A stretch of 64,000 nucleotides of DNA from G963663315 sp963668255 (GTDB taxonomy: Bacteria > Pseudomonadota > Gammaproteobacteria > Arenicellales > Poriferihabitantaceae), in the NCBI GenBank assembly GCA_965116595.1, contig OZ220708.1:1550001-1614000 (forward strand), given 5' to 3'. The notes under the pieces are model-generated. The model did no database searches, was not told where the DNA came from, and was given only the letters and a program-made list of their open reading frames with translations. This document shows, piece by piece, positions 1 to 9,347 of this stretch. A program made the translations under genes and the position numbers. Positions within the stretch are counted from its first letter, which is position 1, and every line of letters begins with the position of its first letter.

Positions 1-897
1 CAGAGAACGGGTCAGCGCATCGCGGCGCAGGATGCGTACCCGATCCAGTCCGCGCAGAGTCAGGTTCATGGTGGCGAGGCGGACCATCTGCGGGTCCACA
101 TCGTTGCCGAAGAATGTTGCTTCCTGTAATTGGCGTACCGCGTCCCGGTTCAGCAGGTCGCCAAGACCGCGATCAATGGTCTTGCCCTCGGCCTCAACTT
201 CCTCCATTCCGGCAGATGAAGAATTTGCCAGCCGGATGTGATCATAAGCACCGACCAGAAAGCCCGCCGTACCCGCCGCCGGGTCGTAGATCGTCTCACC
301 GATTCGAGGGTCAACCAGCCGAACCAGGGCACGGATAATGTGGCGTGGCGTGCGGAATTGACCCAATTCCCCTGCCTGGCGGATCTGCCGGAGTACATGC
401 TCGAACAGGTCGCCCTTGGTATCTGCGTCCACTTGGTGCAGATGCAGGTCGTTCAACTGGCTGACAATCTGGGTAAGTACGGTCGGCTCGTCAATCACCA
501 GTCGGGCACCATCCATGAAGTCTGTAATGCCGTCTGCCGCCAATTCAGCATGGAAGGGGAAGACCTCCTCACGTACCCAGTTGACCAGTCGCTCGCCGCT
601 CAATGCGTTGGCCCAGCTGGACCAGCGCAGGCGTTCACGGGGTACGGCTGTTGAATCGGGCTTGTGGGCGTTGCGCGAGTCACGCAGTTTCCATTCACCC
701 TCGAAGGTGCTGGCGTAGTCCGCTGCTCCCGGTCGTTGTGCCGCACGCACTCGCGCCGCATCCGCCGCCTCGTACATATAGAAGTAGATCAGGAAACTGA
801 GTTGCTCGGCGTTCTGTGCCGGATTCGGGTAGCCGCCCCCAAACAGGTAATTGCGGATATGGTCGATACCGCGCCGAAGTTCCGGTGTCATGGGCAT
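1..897 (-). CDS. hsdM: Type I restriction-modification DNA methyltransferase subunit (HsdM), 3' end outside window
   Basis: The minus strand is open from an ATG at 897 to the window edge (299 codons), so the C-terminal half is missing. The translation carries the SAM-binding motif DPAAGTAGFL near residue 200 and then GNDVDPQMVRLATMNL, both typical of HsdM adenine methylases; the NPPF catalytic motif would lie beyond the edge. The product would methylate adenine in the host recognition site together with HsdS. It starts 14 bp after the hsdR stop, so the two are co-transcribed in the order R then M; an hsdS gene is expected further left. A second ATG at 891 is an alternative start. Confidence 0.9.
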   Translation of the reverse strand, partial: MPMTPELRRGIDHIRNYLFGGGYPNPAQNAEQLSFLIYFYMYEAADAARVRAAQRPGAADYASTFEGEWKLRDSRNAHKPDSTAVPRERLRWSSWANALSGERLVNWVREEVFPFHAELAADGITDFMDGARLVIDEPTVLTQIVSQLNDLHLHQVDADTKGDLFEHVLRQIRQAGELGQFRTPRHIIRALVRLVDPRIGETIYDPAAGTAGFLVGAYDHIRLANSSSAGMEEVEAEGKTIDRGLGDLLNRDAVRQLQEATFFGNDVDPQMVRLATMNLTLRGLDRVRILRRDALTRSL

Positions 898-911
898 GCC
901 ATCAACGCGCC

Positions 912-3059
912 TCAGGCGCTGGAGTCTTTGGACGCATGAGTCGGCTTCTGTTGTCCGAATACCACGGTATTGAATCCGGCGATCAGTCTGTTGAGAGATT
1001 TCTCACCGCCGAACACCCGCCGAGCCTGATCATACCCTCCCAGAGTGGTGAACGGGTGCTCATCCAGGTCGTAATCTCCGAAAAACTCTGTGTTCATGGC
1101 ATTCGCCTTGACCTGACTGCCGATCAGCCCTACCCAACGAGCCTGTTCTGCGGTGAACTCTTGATTACTACGCCATGACTCGACAAGCAGGCCGATCTCG
1201 GATGCTCGGGTATCGTGCTCCGGCGTACGCACGATACGGCCGTCCTCATCCAGCATCAGCCACTCGCGACTCGCGGGGTCGATGTGGTCGTCTACGTCCA
1301 GTGTCAATAGCTTGCCGGATTGGTAGGGTCCCTTCCTCCCGTCTCGTTTATTGACATCCAGAACACCGCCATCCAGGTCTTTATCATCGTCACCGTGGAA
1401 ATCGGTTACGCCGACGAAATCAAACAGGGTAAATCCGGTCTTCCCGATATGATCCGCCTTGCGCGTACCGCGCCCGCGCATCTGGCGGTAGAGGATGGCG
1501 CTGCGGGTGAACCGGGCCATCACCAGATTGACCACCTCGGGACAGTCGAAACCGGTATCGAGCATGTTCACGCTGACCAGAATCTGGGGAAATTCCTCTT
1601 CCTTGAAACGCTGGATGATGGCGCTGGCATCGGCGGCCGGACCGTCGCCCGTGTCGCTCACTACGAAATCCGCGTATCGCGTCGTCGGGTGCGGTTTCAG
1701 GTCGGCGAAATGTTCATCGAACATCTGGGCCAGCGTTTGCGCATGGCGTTTCGTTACTGCGAATACGATGGTCTTGCCCATGTCCGGGGTATGTCTGACA
1801 CCGCTCTTGCCCATGAATCCTTTTTCGAAGGTGTCGCGGAACTCGCGGACGATTGCGCGATTGCGTTCGGGTATCGTGAACCGCCGTTCCAGAGCGCGAG
1901 GGTCGACGCTGATACGCTCCATGGTCGCGAACAATTTCTCGAACTCGGAGCGGGTGGTCGCATCCATCGCGTTCCAGTCGAGCTCATCGCGCCGCACTGA
2001 AAACCCGTCCACGTCGGCTGTTTTCACCGTCATCGCCTTGTAGATGCGATAGGGAACCAGGTGGCCCGCCTCAATGGCTTCGGGCAATGTATAGCGAAAG
2101 GTCGGCTTTTCAAGACCAAAGAAGCGCAAGGTGTCGCGCACGAACAGGCCGTCTTGTGGGTCGGAATGTGCGCTCGTATCTTCATCCGCCACAGTGCAAG
2201 GAGTCGCCGTCAGTCCCAGTTGGACACCATCAAAATGCCGTAATACGCCACTCCACTTGCCATAGATCGAACGGTGGCATTCATCGGTAATCACCAGATC
2301 GAAATAACCTGGTGAAAGGTCGCGGTATTCCGCGATCATGGTCTGGAGAGTCGCAATCGTGACCCGCTTGGCCCGGTCGAATCCCCGGCCGGGGCGCAAT
2401 ACGTGACAGGGATAATCCCGCAGGTGGTCGGTAAATGCGTCTTCGGCCTGACCGGCCAGTGCAATCCGGTCAACAAGGAACAGGACACGGGTGACCCTAC
2501 CCGCCTCGAACAGGCGTTTGATGAAAGCGGCCGCTGTGCGGGTCTTGCCGGTTCCCGTCGCCATCTCGACCAGTAGTTTGCGCCGTCCGTGCGATATTTC
2601 GGCGGACAGAGCTTCAATGCAGGCAATCTGGTAATCCCGGTCCACGATACTTCGGTCGATAGCGACACCGGAAAGGTCGCGACGAACCCGGCGCGCTGCA
2701 ATCCGTCTCTCCAGATTGTCCTGTGACCAGAAGCCCGCGATGAGCCGGGCATGCGCGTCTGTATCGCGATCCAGGAATCGCACTTCCTCGCCGTTCGACA
2801 GGAACACGAACGGCACATCCAGTTGTTCGGCGTAGTGGCGCCCCTGATCTTGCGCCGTGACCGGATCAATACGGGCGCGTTTGGCTTCCAGAATCGCCAT
2901 CGGTCGGCCCTGACGGTCGCAAAGCACATAATCGGCCTGTGTGCCATCGGCAAGGGCGTACTCGAACAGGATGCTTGTGCCGTCGGTGAGGTCCCAGCCT
3001 GAGTCCTTCAGCAGTGCGTCAATCTTGACGCGGGAAAACGCTTCAGTGGTTGCGATCAC
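912..3059 (-). CDS. hsdR: Type I restriction enzyme R subunit (HsdR)
   Basis: This 715-residue protein is the translocase and nuclease subunit of a type I restriction system. Near residues 40-60 it has the endonuclease signature (an Asp in ADYVL, then ILEAKR, the E-x-K of the fold). A superfamily 2 helicase core follows, with Walker A MATGTGKT near 165-175 and the DEAD-like box TDECHRS near 255. The C-terminal region resembles the EcoEI type. The start is GTG at 3059 and no strong ribosome binding site precedes it, so the exact start is uncertain; no ATG upstream is in frame. The base composition looks richer in G+C than the sulfur genes, which fits a mobile defence gene. Confidence 0.9.
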   Translation of the reverse strand: MIATTEAFSRVKIDALLKDSGWDLTDGTSILFEYALADGTQADYVLCDRQGRPMAILEAKRARIDPVTAQDQGRHYAEQLDVPFVFLSNGEEVRFLDRDTDAHARLIAGFWSQDNLERRIAARRVRRDLSGVAIDRSIVDRDYQIACIEALSAEISHGRRKLLVEMATGTGKTRTAAAFIKRLFEAGRVTRVLFLVDRIALAGQAEDAFTDHLRDYPCHVLRPGRGFDRAKRVTIATLQTMIAEYRDLSPGYFDLVITDECHRSIYGKWSGVLRHFDGVQLGLTATPCTVADEDTSAHSDPQDGLFVRDTLRFFGLEKPTFRYTLPEAIEAGHLVPYRIYKAMTVKTADVDGFSVRRDELDWNAMDATTRSEFEKLFATMERISVDPRALERRFTIPERNRAIVREFRDTFEKGFMGKSGVRHTPDMGKTIVFAVTKRHAQTLAQMFDEHFADLKPHPTTRYADFVVSDTGDGPAADASAIIQRFKEEEFPQILVSVNMLDTGFDCPEVVNLVMARFTRSAILYRQMRGRGTRKADHIGKTGFTLFDFVGVTDFHGDDDKDLDGGVLDVNKRDGRKGPYQSGKLLTLDVDDHIDPASREWLMLDEDGRIVRTPEHDTRASEIGLLVESWRSNQEFTAEQARWVGLIGSQVKANAMNTEFFGDYDLDEHPFTTLGGYDQARRVFGGEKSLNRLIAGFNTVVFGQQKPTHASKDSSA

Positions 3060-3212
3060 AAGTTGAACCGGGGATCAAAATCAGTTGGCGCCGGAATATT
3101 TGTCCAAATTCAATAGATGAATGAGACTCAACAAGTGGTTGAGTGTGAGTCGCTGATCATACTTCATCGGGGTGGACAAGCCAATGCCGTAATTCCCGCG
3201 CTCAACTGTCGG

Positions 3213-3244
3213 CGTGGATTCCCGCTTTCGCGGGAATGACGGTG
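3213..3244. repeat. REP-like palindrome, copy 1
   Basis: An 8-bp inverted repeat (ATTCCCGC, TTTC loop, GCGGGAAT) lies between the GST gene and hsdR. The same core is found at 36059-36087, 60251-60280 and 61253-61282. Copies sit only between genes, as REP-type elements do. The rest of the 3060-3247 gap holds no gene that I can support. Confidence 0.75.
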
Positions 3245-3247
3245 TAA

Positions 3248-3868
3248 TCAGGGCATCGGTATTTCTGTCTCAATCGGGACACGATAGCCTTTTTGTACGG
3301 CCGGGCGTGCGGCAATTTCGGTGTACCAGCGTTTGACAGACGGGAAGTGGTTCATATCGACCCGCTGCCAGTCAAACCTGGAGGCCCAGGGCCACAATGC
3401 GATATCGGCGATCGAGTAGTCTCCAGCGACATATTCATTTTCTTCCAGGTGGTCGTCGAGTACGGCATAGAGGCGCTGGGCTTCGACCTTGTATCTTTTC
3501 TCGGCGTATTCACTGGCTCCGGTCTTGAAGTGCAGGAAGTGGTGGGCCTGCCCCAGCATCGGGCCGAAGCCGCCCATCTGGAACATCAGCCATTCCAGAA
3601 TTTGCCAGCGCTTGTTTTGCGGCATCAGCATTCCGGTTTTGTCTGCCAGATAAATCAGGATCGCGCCTGATTCCATCATACTCAAGCCATTCTCCTCATC
3701 GACAATGGCAGGAATCTTGTTGTTCGGGCTTATCTTCAGGAAATCTTCATCGAATTGATCATTCTTCCCGATATCGATCGGGTGAACCCGGTAAGGCAGG
3801 CCAATTTCTTCGAGCATGATGGATACTTTCCGTCCATTCGGGGTACTCCAGGTATATAGATTGATCAT
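3248..3868 (-). CDS. Glutathione S-transferase family protein (YfcG/nu-class-like)
   Basis: A 206-residue soluble protein of normal GST length. The N-terminal thioredoxin-fold domain has the nu-class signature STPNGRKV near residues 8-15 and the glutathione-contacting segment NNKIPAI followed by ESGAIL near 49-70. The C-terminal helical domain contains DYSIADIALWPW, the conserved GST cap motif. Relatives such as E. coli YfcG have disulfide-bond oxidoreductase activity with glutathione; the substrate here is unknown. It is transcribed away from the Sel1 gene at 4017, and the 148-bp gap between them must hold both promoters. Confidence 0.88.
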   Translation of the reverse strand: MINLYTWSTPNGRKVSIMLEEIGLPYRVHPIDIGKNDQFDEDFLKISPNNKIPAIVDEENGLSMMESGAILIYLADKTGMLMPQNKRWQILEWLMFQMGGFGPMLGQAHHFLHFKTGASEYAEKRYKVEAQRLYAVLDDHLEENEYVAGDYSIADIALWPWASRFDWQRVDMNHFPSVKRWYTEIAARPAVQKGYRVPIETEIPMP

Positions 3869-4016
3869 TTAAATTTATCAGGTTCAGGTTTGTCGGTAAT
3901 AATTCGAATATCCCATTAGCCATATTTCCGATGTCTCTGCACAGGGTTAAACTTTTATCGGCAAATTCAGCCGAAACTTAATGAATAACCGACCATGAAA
4001 AACCAACAGGCGCCCT

Positions 4017-4463
4017 ATGAACGATGACCCTATGATATACCTGGCCAGCGGAATCTCTGCGTTCGAATCAAAGCATTTTACTTTGGCCCTGCGTATATTG
4101 TCACCTTTGGCGGAAAACGGCAATGCAGATGCACAGTACCGTATGGCGATCATGTATCAAAATGGTCTGGGTGTGGTCGAAAATGAACTGATGGCATTTA
4201 AAAACATGAAACTGGCTGCCGAACAATCGCTTGCCCTGGCTCAACACGGGCTGGGGTTCATGTATATGGAGGGGGAGTGCGTGGACCAGGATGCAGAAAA
4301 AGCGGTTTACTGGTTTACCCAGGCGGCAAACCAGGGGCTGGTGGGTTCGCAGGCGACCCTGGCGTTACTGTACGAAGAAGGCCGCGGTTGCAAGGTGGAT
4401 CTGGAAAAAGCGAAATTGTGGTACCGAAAGGCGGGTTTTGGTGACAAGGCGGATTCGCTTTGA
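4017..4463 (+). CDS. Sel1-like repeat protein
   Basis: A 148-residue protein made of tandem Sel1-like (TPR-related) helical repeats: units such as NADAQYRMAIMYQNGLGV, LAQHGLGFMYMEGECV and VGSQATLALLYEEGRG recur about every 36 residues. Such repeats form solenoids that bind other proteins. No signal peptide or membrane segment is visible, so it is probably cytoplasmic. Its stop overlaps the frame of the next gene, which is in turn close to cysG, so the three probably form one operon. Its partner is unknown. Confidence 0.82.
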   Translation: MNDDPMIYLASGISAFESKHFTLALRILSPLAENGNADAQYRMAIMYQNGLGVVENELMAFKNMKLAAEQSLALAQHGLGFMYMEGECVDQDAEKAVYWFTQAANQGLVGSQATLALLYEEGRGCKVDLEKAKLWYRKAGFGDKADSL

Positions 4464-4492
4464 ATACTCCCACTAAAGCCGGCCGGGTGGAT

Positions 4493-5605
4493 ATGTCCAT
4501 CACTCCACAGTTGCGTATGCGAGGGTATCTCCAGCTCATTGCAACCGGTCCTGAGATGAGCAAACCCCTGAGCGAAGCCCAGGCAGAGGATGGCATGGAC
4601 ATGATCCTTGATGGCAGGATCAGTCCGGTACGAACTGCGCTGTTCCTGATTGCGTTACGCATGAAACGCGAAACCGATGCCGAGAATGCTGGCGTTCTCA
4701 ATGCACTGATGCGCAATCTGAAGACTTGTGTAACCCGCAGTCCGAAAATCCTTGCCATCGCCGATCCTTTCAACGGTTATACCCGCAGCCTGCCGGCAAC
4801 CCCGTTTTTACCGGCGGTTTATGCTGCTTGCGGATTGCCGACCTATATACACGGGTTGGATCACGTCGGCCCGAAGTACGGCATTACTGTGCGCAAGGTG
4901 CTCGATGCGGCAGGGGTCAATGTGGAATTGAATCCGGCCGAGGCGGCGCAGCAACTGGATCAGGCGGAGTCCGGCTGGAGTTATCTCGATCAGGGGAAGT
5001 ACATTCCCGCTTTGAACAAACTGGTTGATCTTCGGGATGAGATGGTAAAACGAAGTTGCATTTCCACTCTGGAGGTGGTTTTGCAACCCTTGCGGGGCGC
5101 CAGCGCCACTTACCTTGCAACCGGCTTCGTGCACAAGGCCTATCCCCCGGTTTATGCGATGTTGGCCAGACACGCCGGATTTGATTCGAGCGCCATTATC
5201 CGTGGAGTCGAAGGGGGATGTATTCCTTCGCTCAGCCAGGTATCACGATATTTCGGCTGTTGGGGGGATGAAGAGTTGACGCTGAACAAATTATCACCCG
5301 GTGAATTCGGGATAGAACAAAAACAACGGGCGATACCGATTCCAGAGTCGTTTCAGGCAGATATTGAACAAACATCCTTCAATAATACACAGGTTCTCGA
5401 GGGAGTTGTGCAGCATACCGTAGACCTTGGGCTCGAAGCGCTTGGCAATACCCCCGGTAAGATGCGTGACAGTCTGGTATACGGCGCTGCCATAGGATTG
5501 AGACAATTCAGGATGGTTTCTGATTCACGCGAGGCGGCGGTCAAAGCATCAAAAGCGATTGCCAGTGGTGAAGCGCTGGCAAGATTCAAGGCAGCGGGTC
5601 GTTAG
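4493..5605 (+). CDS. TrpD2/YbiB-like protein (anthranilate phosphoribosyltransferase fold)
   Basis: The protein has the glycosyltransferase family 3 fold of anthranilate phosphoribosyltransferase (TrpD) but matches the TrpD2/YbiB branch, whose members studied so far bind nucleic acid rather than make phosphoribosyl anthranilate. Supporting segments are QLRMRGYLQLIATGPEMSK at the N-terminus, GLDHVGPKYG in the middle and the late segment IRGVEGGCIPSLS. I chose the ATG at 4493; an in-frame TTG at 4460 that overlaps the Sel1 stop is possible. It lies just upstream of the siroheme synthase gene. A direct role in tryptophan synthesis is unlikely because no other trp genes are near. Confidence 0.75.
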   Translation: MSITPQLRMRGYLQLIATGPEMSKPLSEAQAEDGMDMILDGRISPVRTALFLIALRMKRETDAENAGVLNALMRNLKTCVTRSPKILAIADPFNGYTRSLPATPFLPAVYAACGLPTYIHGLDHVGPKYGITVRKVLDAAGVNVELNPAEAAQQLDQAESGWSYLDQGKYIPALNKLVDLRDEMVKRSCISTLEVVLQPLRGASATYLATGFVHKAYPPVYAMLARHAGFDSSAIIRGVEGGCIPSLSQVSRYFGCWGDEELTLNKLSPGEFGIEQKQRAIPIPESFQADIEQTSFNNTQVLEGVVQHTVDLGLEALGNTPGKMRDSLVYGAAIGLRQFRMVSDSREAAVKASKAIASGEALARFKAAGR

Positions 5606-5634
5606 CTTAAGTTTCCTTGAGTGATGTGACTGTT

Positions 5635-7020
5635 ATGAAATATCTGCCATTGATGCACAATTTTTCCGGGCGCCGCTGCCTCGTGGTAGGCGGCGGAAAA
5701 GTAGCGCTCAGACGCGCCCGGCGCGTATTGGATGCCGGGGGAAGGGTGGATGTGATCGCAGCGCAATGTTTGCCCGAACTGAACGAAATGATCCTTGCCA
5801 ACGACGGGGGCGTGCAGCAGAGGCCCTATGACTCAAGCGACCTTGAGTGTCACTATAAACTGGTGGTGGCCGCGACCGATGATAAAGAGGTCAATCGGCA
5901 AATTGCCGAGGATGGCAAACGACATCGAATTCCAGTCAATGTGGTTGATGATTCTTCGCTGTGTGACGTAATCTTTCCGACAGTCATCAACCGGGACCCA
6001 ACGCAAATTGCCATTTCCAGTGGAAGTGCATCCCCCCAGTTTGCCAACTTGCTGCGACACCGGATCAATCTTTTCATTCCAGGCGGCTATGGCAGGCTTG
6101 CGGATCTGTTCGGGCGATATCGAAGACAGATCAATCAACGGATCAAGCATTCTGGTGAACGCAAACACTTCTGGAACAAGGTCGTGTATGGTCACATTGC
6201 CGAAAGTGCGTTATCGGGAAACATCGAGCTTGCGGAATCTCGGCTTCAGGCGGCGATTGACGATTATCAGGGTTTTTCTGACAGCGGAGAGGTTTATCTG
6301 ATCGGGGCCGGACCGGGCGACCCCGACCTGCTGACCCTGCGTGCGTTTCGATTATTGCAGCAGTCCGAGATTGTGATCTATGACCGGCTGGTGTCGAAGG
6401 AAATCCTGGATCGACTGGAAGAGGACAAGGAATTGATTTATGTCGGCAAGCAGCGTTCGGATCATACGCTGCCGCAAACACAAATAAATGATCTCCTGGT
6501 GCAGTATGCCAGACAGGGGAAGCGGGTGGCGAGATTGAAGGGCGGCGATCCCTTTATTTTTGGCAGAGGCGGGGAAGAAATAGAGAAACTGGCCGAGAAT
6601 CAAATCCCTTTCCAGATTATTCCAGGTATTACCGCAGCAACCGGTTGTGCAAGCTATGCAGGCATTCCGCTGACTCACCGTGATCATGCACAATCAGTAC
6701 GATTTGTTACCGGGCAATTGCAAAACGGGACTATCGATCTTGACTGGGATAATCTGATTGCCCGAGAGCAGACGCTGGTTTTCTATATGGCCCTGCATGG
6801 GATGCCGACAATCTGCAGGCAATTGGTCGCCCATGGCTGTTCTCCCGACACAATGGCCGCAGTCATCGAGAAAGGGACGACGCCAGAGCAACGTGTTTAC
6901 ATCAGCACCCTGGAAAAGCTTCCCGATGTCATGGCCCAAAGCCAAATCAAGGCGCCGACCCTGACCATAGTCGGCTCCGTAGTCAGTCTGCATTCAAAGC
7001 TGGGTTGGTTCAACGAGTGA
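5635..7020 (+). CDS. cysG: Siroheme synthase (uroporphyrinogen III methyltransferase / precorrin-2 dehydrogenase / ferrochelatase)
   Basis: A fused enzyme that converts uroporphyrinogen III to siroheme. The N-terminal half (about residues 1-200) is the NAD-dependent dehydrogenase/ferrochelatase part, with RRCLVVGGGKVALRRA as dinucleotide-binding loop. The C-terminal half is the SAM-dependent methyltransferase with LIGAGPGDPDLLT and YDRLVS, followed by GGDPFIFGRGGEE. I chose the ATG at 5635 because CysG proteins begin with MKYLPL; an in-frame TTG at 5617 gives six more residues. Siroheme is the cofactor of the DsrAB sulfite reductase encoded at 36264-38690, so this gene supplies that pathway as well as any assimilatory sulfite reductase. 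Confidence 0.93.
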   Translation: MKYLPLMHNFSGRRCLVVGGGKVALRRARRVLDAGGRVDVIAAQCLPELNEMILANDGGVQQRPYDSSDLECHYKLVVAATDDKEVNRQIAEDGKRHRIPVNVVDDSSLCDVIFPTVINRDPTQIAISSGSASPQFANLLRHRINLFIPGGYGRLADLFGRYRRQINQRIKHSGERKHFWNKVVYGHIAESALSGNIELAESRLQAAIDDYQGFSDSGEVYLIGAGPGDPDLLTLRAFRLLQQSEIVIYDRLVSKEILDRLEEDKELIYVGKQRSDHTLPQTQINDLLVQYARQGKRVARLKGGDPFIFGRGGEEIEKLAENQIPFQIIPGITAATGCASYAGIPLTHRDHAQSVRFVTGQLQNGTIDLDWDNLIAREQTLVFYMALHGMPTICRQLVAHGCSPDTMAAVIEKGTTPEQRVYISTLEKLPDVMAQSQIKAPTLTIVGSVVSLHSKLGWFNE

Positions 7021-7032
7021 CTTCAGGTTGAA

Positions 7033-8250
7033 CTACATCTCCGCCAGATCCTTAACGCCCTCGATAGCCTGTTCCAGGTCTTCTTCATCTGTGAAGTAAC
7101 CGGGAGAAAATCGAACTGTCCCATTCTGGGGAACCGTGTTGGCATCATGGTGAACCAATGGCGCACAGTGCAGACCGGCTCTTACACACACAGCGTAATC
7201 AGCGTCCAGCATCGTTCCGACCTGATCTGCGGGAAGATCTCCGATATTGATCGATAGTGTTGCAACCCTGGGGCGGTCTCTCCCGGGACCGTAAACCCTG
7301 ACATTCTCAATATCCCTGAATGCGGTCTCCAACTCTTTCACATGGGCTACCTCTTTCCCCTCTATATGTTGCAGCGCGGCCCGACAGGCTTCAGTATGGC
7401 TGACGTTCACGCCGTCGCCATTCAGTTGTTGCCTGCCAAGTTCTGCAAACCATTTTTGTGCGGCATTCAAACCCGCAATGCCGGGCAGCGCCACTGTGCC
7501 TGTCTCAAGATGATGAGGATAGCTGTCAGGTTGAAATGGCGTGATTGAATCAACACCGGTTCCGCCAACCCGGGCTGCACGAATCTGAACGCCGTCATTG
7601 ACCAGTATTCCACCGATGCCCATGGGGCCAAACAGACCCTTGTGACCAGTAAAGGTCAGGACATCGATGCACGAGTCCTGCATGTCTATAGCCAGTACTC
7701 CCGCAGTCTGGCAGGTGTCTACGACAAACGTCACCCCCGCTTCGCGTGCAATCAGTCCAATTGACTTCAAATCCTGAACAGAACCCAGCACGTTCGAAGC
7801 ATGGTTGACTACGATCACTTTTGTTTCGGGGTGAAGCGACTTTTTTATTTCTGCGGCATCGACATAACCCTGGTCATCATGTTCTACACGGGTGACATTG
7901 ACGCCATGATCCCGTTCCAGGTGGTTCAATGGTCGAATAACTGAATTGTGTTCTACACGGGTACTGATCACATGATCACCGGATTCAAGCATGCCGAATA
8001 GCACGATGTTGAGTGAGTCTGAGGCATTCTGGGTAAAAACCACGCGATTGCTGTCACTGCCGAAATTAAAAAACTGTCCCAGTAACCGACGTGTTTGAGA
8101 AACCATCTTCTCGGCTTCCACTGCAAGTTCGTGGCCGGCGCGGCCCGGGTTTACACCGTAGCTGCGGTAGAATTGGTCCATATACTTATATACGCATTCA
8201 GGTTTTGGCCAGGTAGTGGCGGCATTGTCGAGATAATAGTGTTCTTTCAT
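7033..8250 (-). CDS. Cysteine desulfurase-like aminotransferase class V protein
   Basis: A 405-residue pyridoxal-phosphate enzyme of the NifS/SufS fold. The cofactor lysine is in TFTGHKGLFGP (about residue 205), the aspartate in FVVDTCQTAG, and the persulfide-forming cysteine in CVRAGLHCAP (about residue 360). The sequence resembles the EF2568-type cysteine desulfurase family rather than IscS. Such enzymes take sulfur from cysteine as an enzyme-bound persulfide. It converges on cysG. No isc or suf genes are adjacent, so the sulfur acceptor is unknown; sulfur trafficking in a sulfur oxidiser is one possibility (inference). Confidence 0.82.
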   Translation of the reverse strand: MKEHYYLDNAATTWPKPECVYKYMDQFYRSYGVNPGRAGHELAVEAEKMVSQTRRLLGQFFNFGSDSNRVVFTQNASDSLNIVLFGMLESGDHVISTRVEHNSVIRPLNHLERDHGVNVTRVEHDDQGYVDAAEIKKSLHPETKVIVVNHASNVLGSVQDLKSIGLIAREAGVTFVVDTCQTAGVLAIDMQDSCIDVLTFTGHKGLFGPMGIGGILVNDGVQIRAARVGGTGVDSITPFQPDSYPHHLETGTVALPGIAGLNAAQKWFAELGRQQLNGDGVNVSHTEACRAALQHIEGKEVAHVKELETAFRDIENVRVYGPGRDRPRVATLSINIGDLPADQVGTMLDADYAVCVRAGLHCAPLVHHDANTVPQNGTVRFSPGYFTDEEDLEQAIEGVKDLAEM

Positions 8251-8332
8251 GGGGGACCTCGCAAATAGATGAAGTGTCGTAATCTGAATTGCAGATTAGT
8301 GATCCAGCGAGAAAAATTATATACCAGACAAT

Positions 8333-8394
8333 TTGGAACCATAGTCCAAATAATTTCAATAATCCGGTCAATATTGAAACACAGTTCCAATATT
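8333..8394. promoter_or_regulatory. Two inverted repeats upstream of the cysteine desulfurase-like gene (possible operators)
   Basis: TTGGA at 8333-8337 pairs with TCCAA at 8345-8349, and AATATTG at 8370-8376 pairs with CAATATT at 8388-8394. They lie in the A+T-rich gap between the amidinotransferase gene and the desulfurase gene, both read leftward. The arms are A+T-rich with long spacers, which is more like protein-binding sites than a terminator. No regulator can be named. Confidence 0.3.
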
Positions 8395-8426
8395 ACAGAT
8401 AAATATGGATGTGAGAGGAGGCTGCT

Positions 8427-9347
8427 TTAGCCGGGGTCGCGCCTCAATGCCTGGCACATGCAATGAACTCCCCCGCCTCCCGGGGTAATCATCGAGACAT
8501 CAGGGTCATACACTTCAAGGCCATGGGCGCGGGCCTTTTCTTTCAGTACGTTGCTTTTTTCAGGCAACAGGATTCGGTCATTGCCCAAAGCCACTACGTT
8601 GCATCCGAGATCCAGCGTATCCTGGAATGGTACGGAGATAATTTCAATGTTTTTCGATTTCAACCAGTTCACTACGTCAGGGTCGGTCGATTCCAGGCAG
8701 ACTGCCGCCAGCCTGGGCGCCAGCATCACGACCATCAGGTCGATATGTACGTAAAAAGGATCGATATCGGTAAGCATGACTTCCCATCCTTCCGCAGTAA
8801 ACCATTGCTGCAATTGCAGCGCAGCTTCCTGCTGGCTTCGGCCCTCCGGGCCTTCCCACCCAATCAGCACGGCGCCGGGCTCGATCACGTTGAAGTCTCC
8901 GCCTTCGAATGTTCCCGCAGTCACATAATCATAGACAGGGATACCCAGCCGCGCATAGGTTTCTATGGCGCGGAAATTTTCGCCCCGACGCCACCAGTTC
9001 GCCATGTTGGTGATGATTGCGCCATACGGGGTCATCACTGAAGAATCCCTTGCAAAAATCTGATAAGGCAGTACCGGGTCCGGTTCATGCAGATGCACCG
9101 TAACCCCTGCAGACTGATAGGCCGCGATCATTTCCCTGTGTTGCCTGTTGGCGGTTTCCGGGTCGAACTGATAATTGCGACGAATGCTCTTTTTGGAAAC
9201 TGAACTGGTTTCCCGCCATTTGTAGAAGTCGGCTGGTCCAAGTAATACGTCGCGCAGTACGCCGTAGTCACAATCAGCGCCCCAGCTTTGCAGGGCAGGG
9301 GTGCCGCCACCATTTTTTCGGCAACGTAATGAAAAGTCCGGATTCAT
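8427..9347 (-). CDS. Amidinotransferase / dimethylarginine dimethylaminohydrolase family enzyme
   Basis: About 306 residues of the guanidino-group-modifying fold (arginine deiminase, DDAH, amidinotransferase). The catalytic triad is visible: acidic residue in GTFEGGDFN, histidine in YVHIDLMV, and the nucleophilic cysteine in GGGGVHCMCQ near the C-terminus; the substrate-clamping segment FARDSSVM is also present. The family hydrolyses or transfers guanidino groups of arginine derivatives; the exact substrate cannot be read from sequence. I chose the ATG at 9347; a GTG two codons upstream (9353) is an alternative. It precedes the desulfurase-like gene on the same strand, but the 176-bp gap suggests separate promoters. 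Confidence 0.8.
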   Translation of the reverse strand: MNPDFSLRCRKNGGGTPALQSWGADCDYGVLRDVLLGPADFYKWRETSSVSKKSIRRNYQFDPETANRQHREMIAAYQSAGVTVHLHEPDPVLPYQIFARDSSVMTPYGAIITNMANWWRRGENFRAIETYARLGIPVYDYVTAGTFEGGDFNVIEPGAVLIGWEGPEGRSQQEAALQLQQWFTAEGWEVMLTDIDPFYVHIDLMVVMLAPRLAAVCLESTDPDVVNWLKSKNIEIISVPFQDTLDLGCNVVALGNDRILLPEKSNVLKEKARAHGLEVYDPDVSMITPGGGGVHCMCQALRRDPG

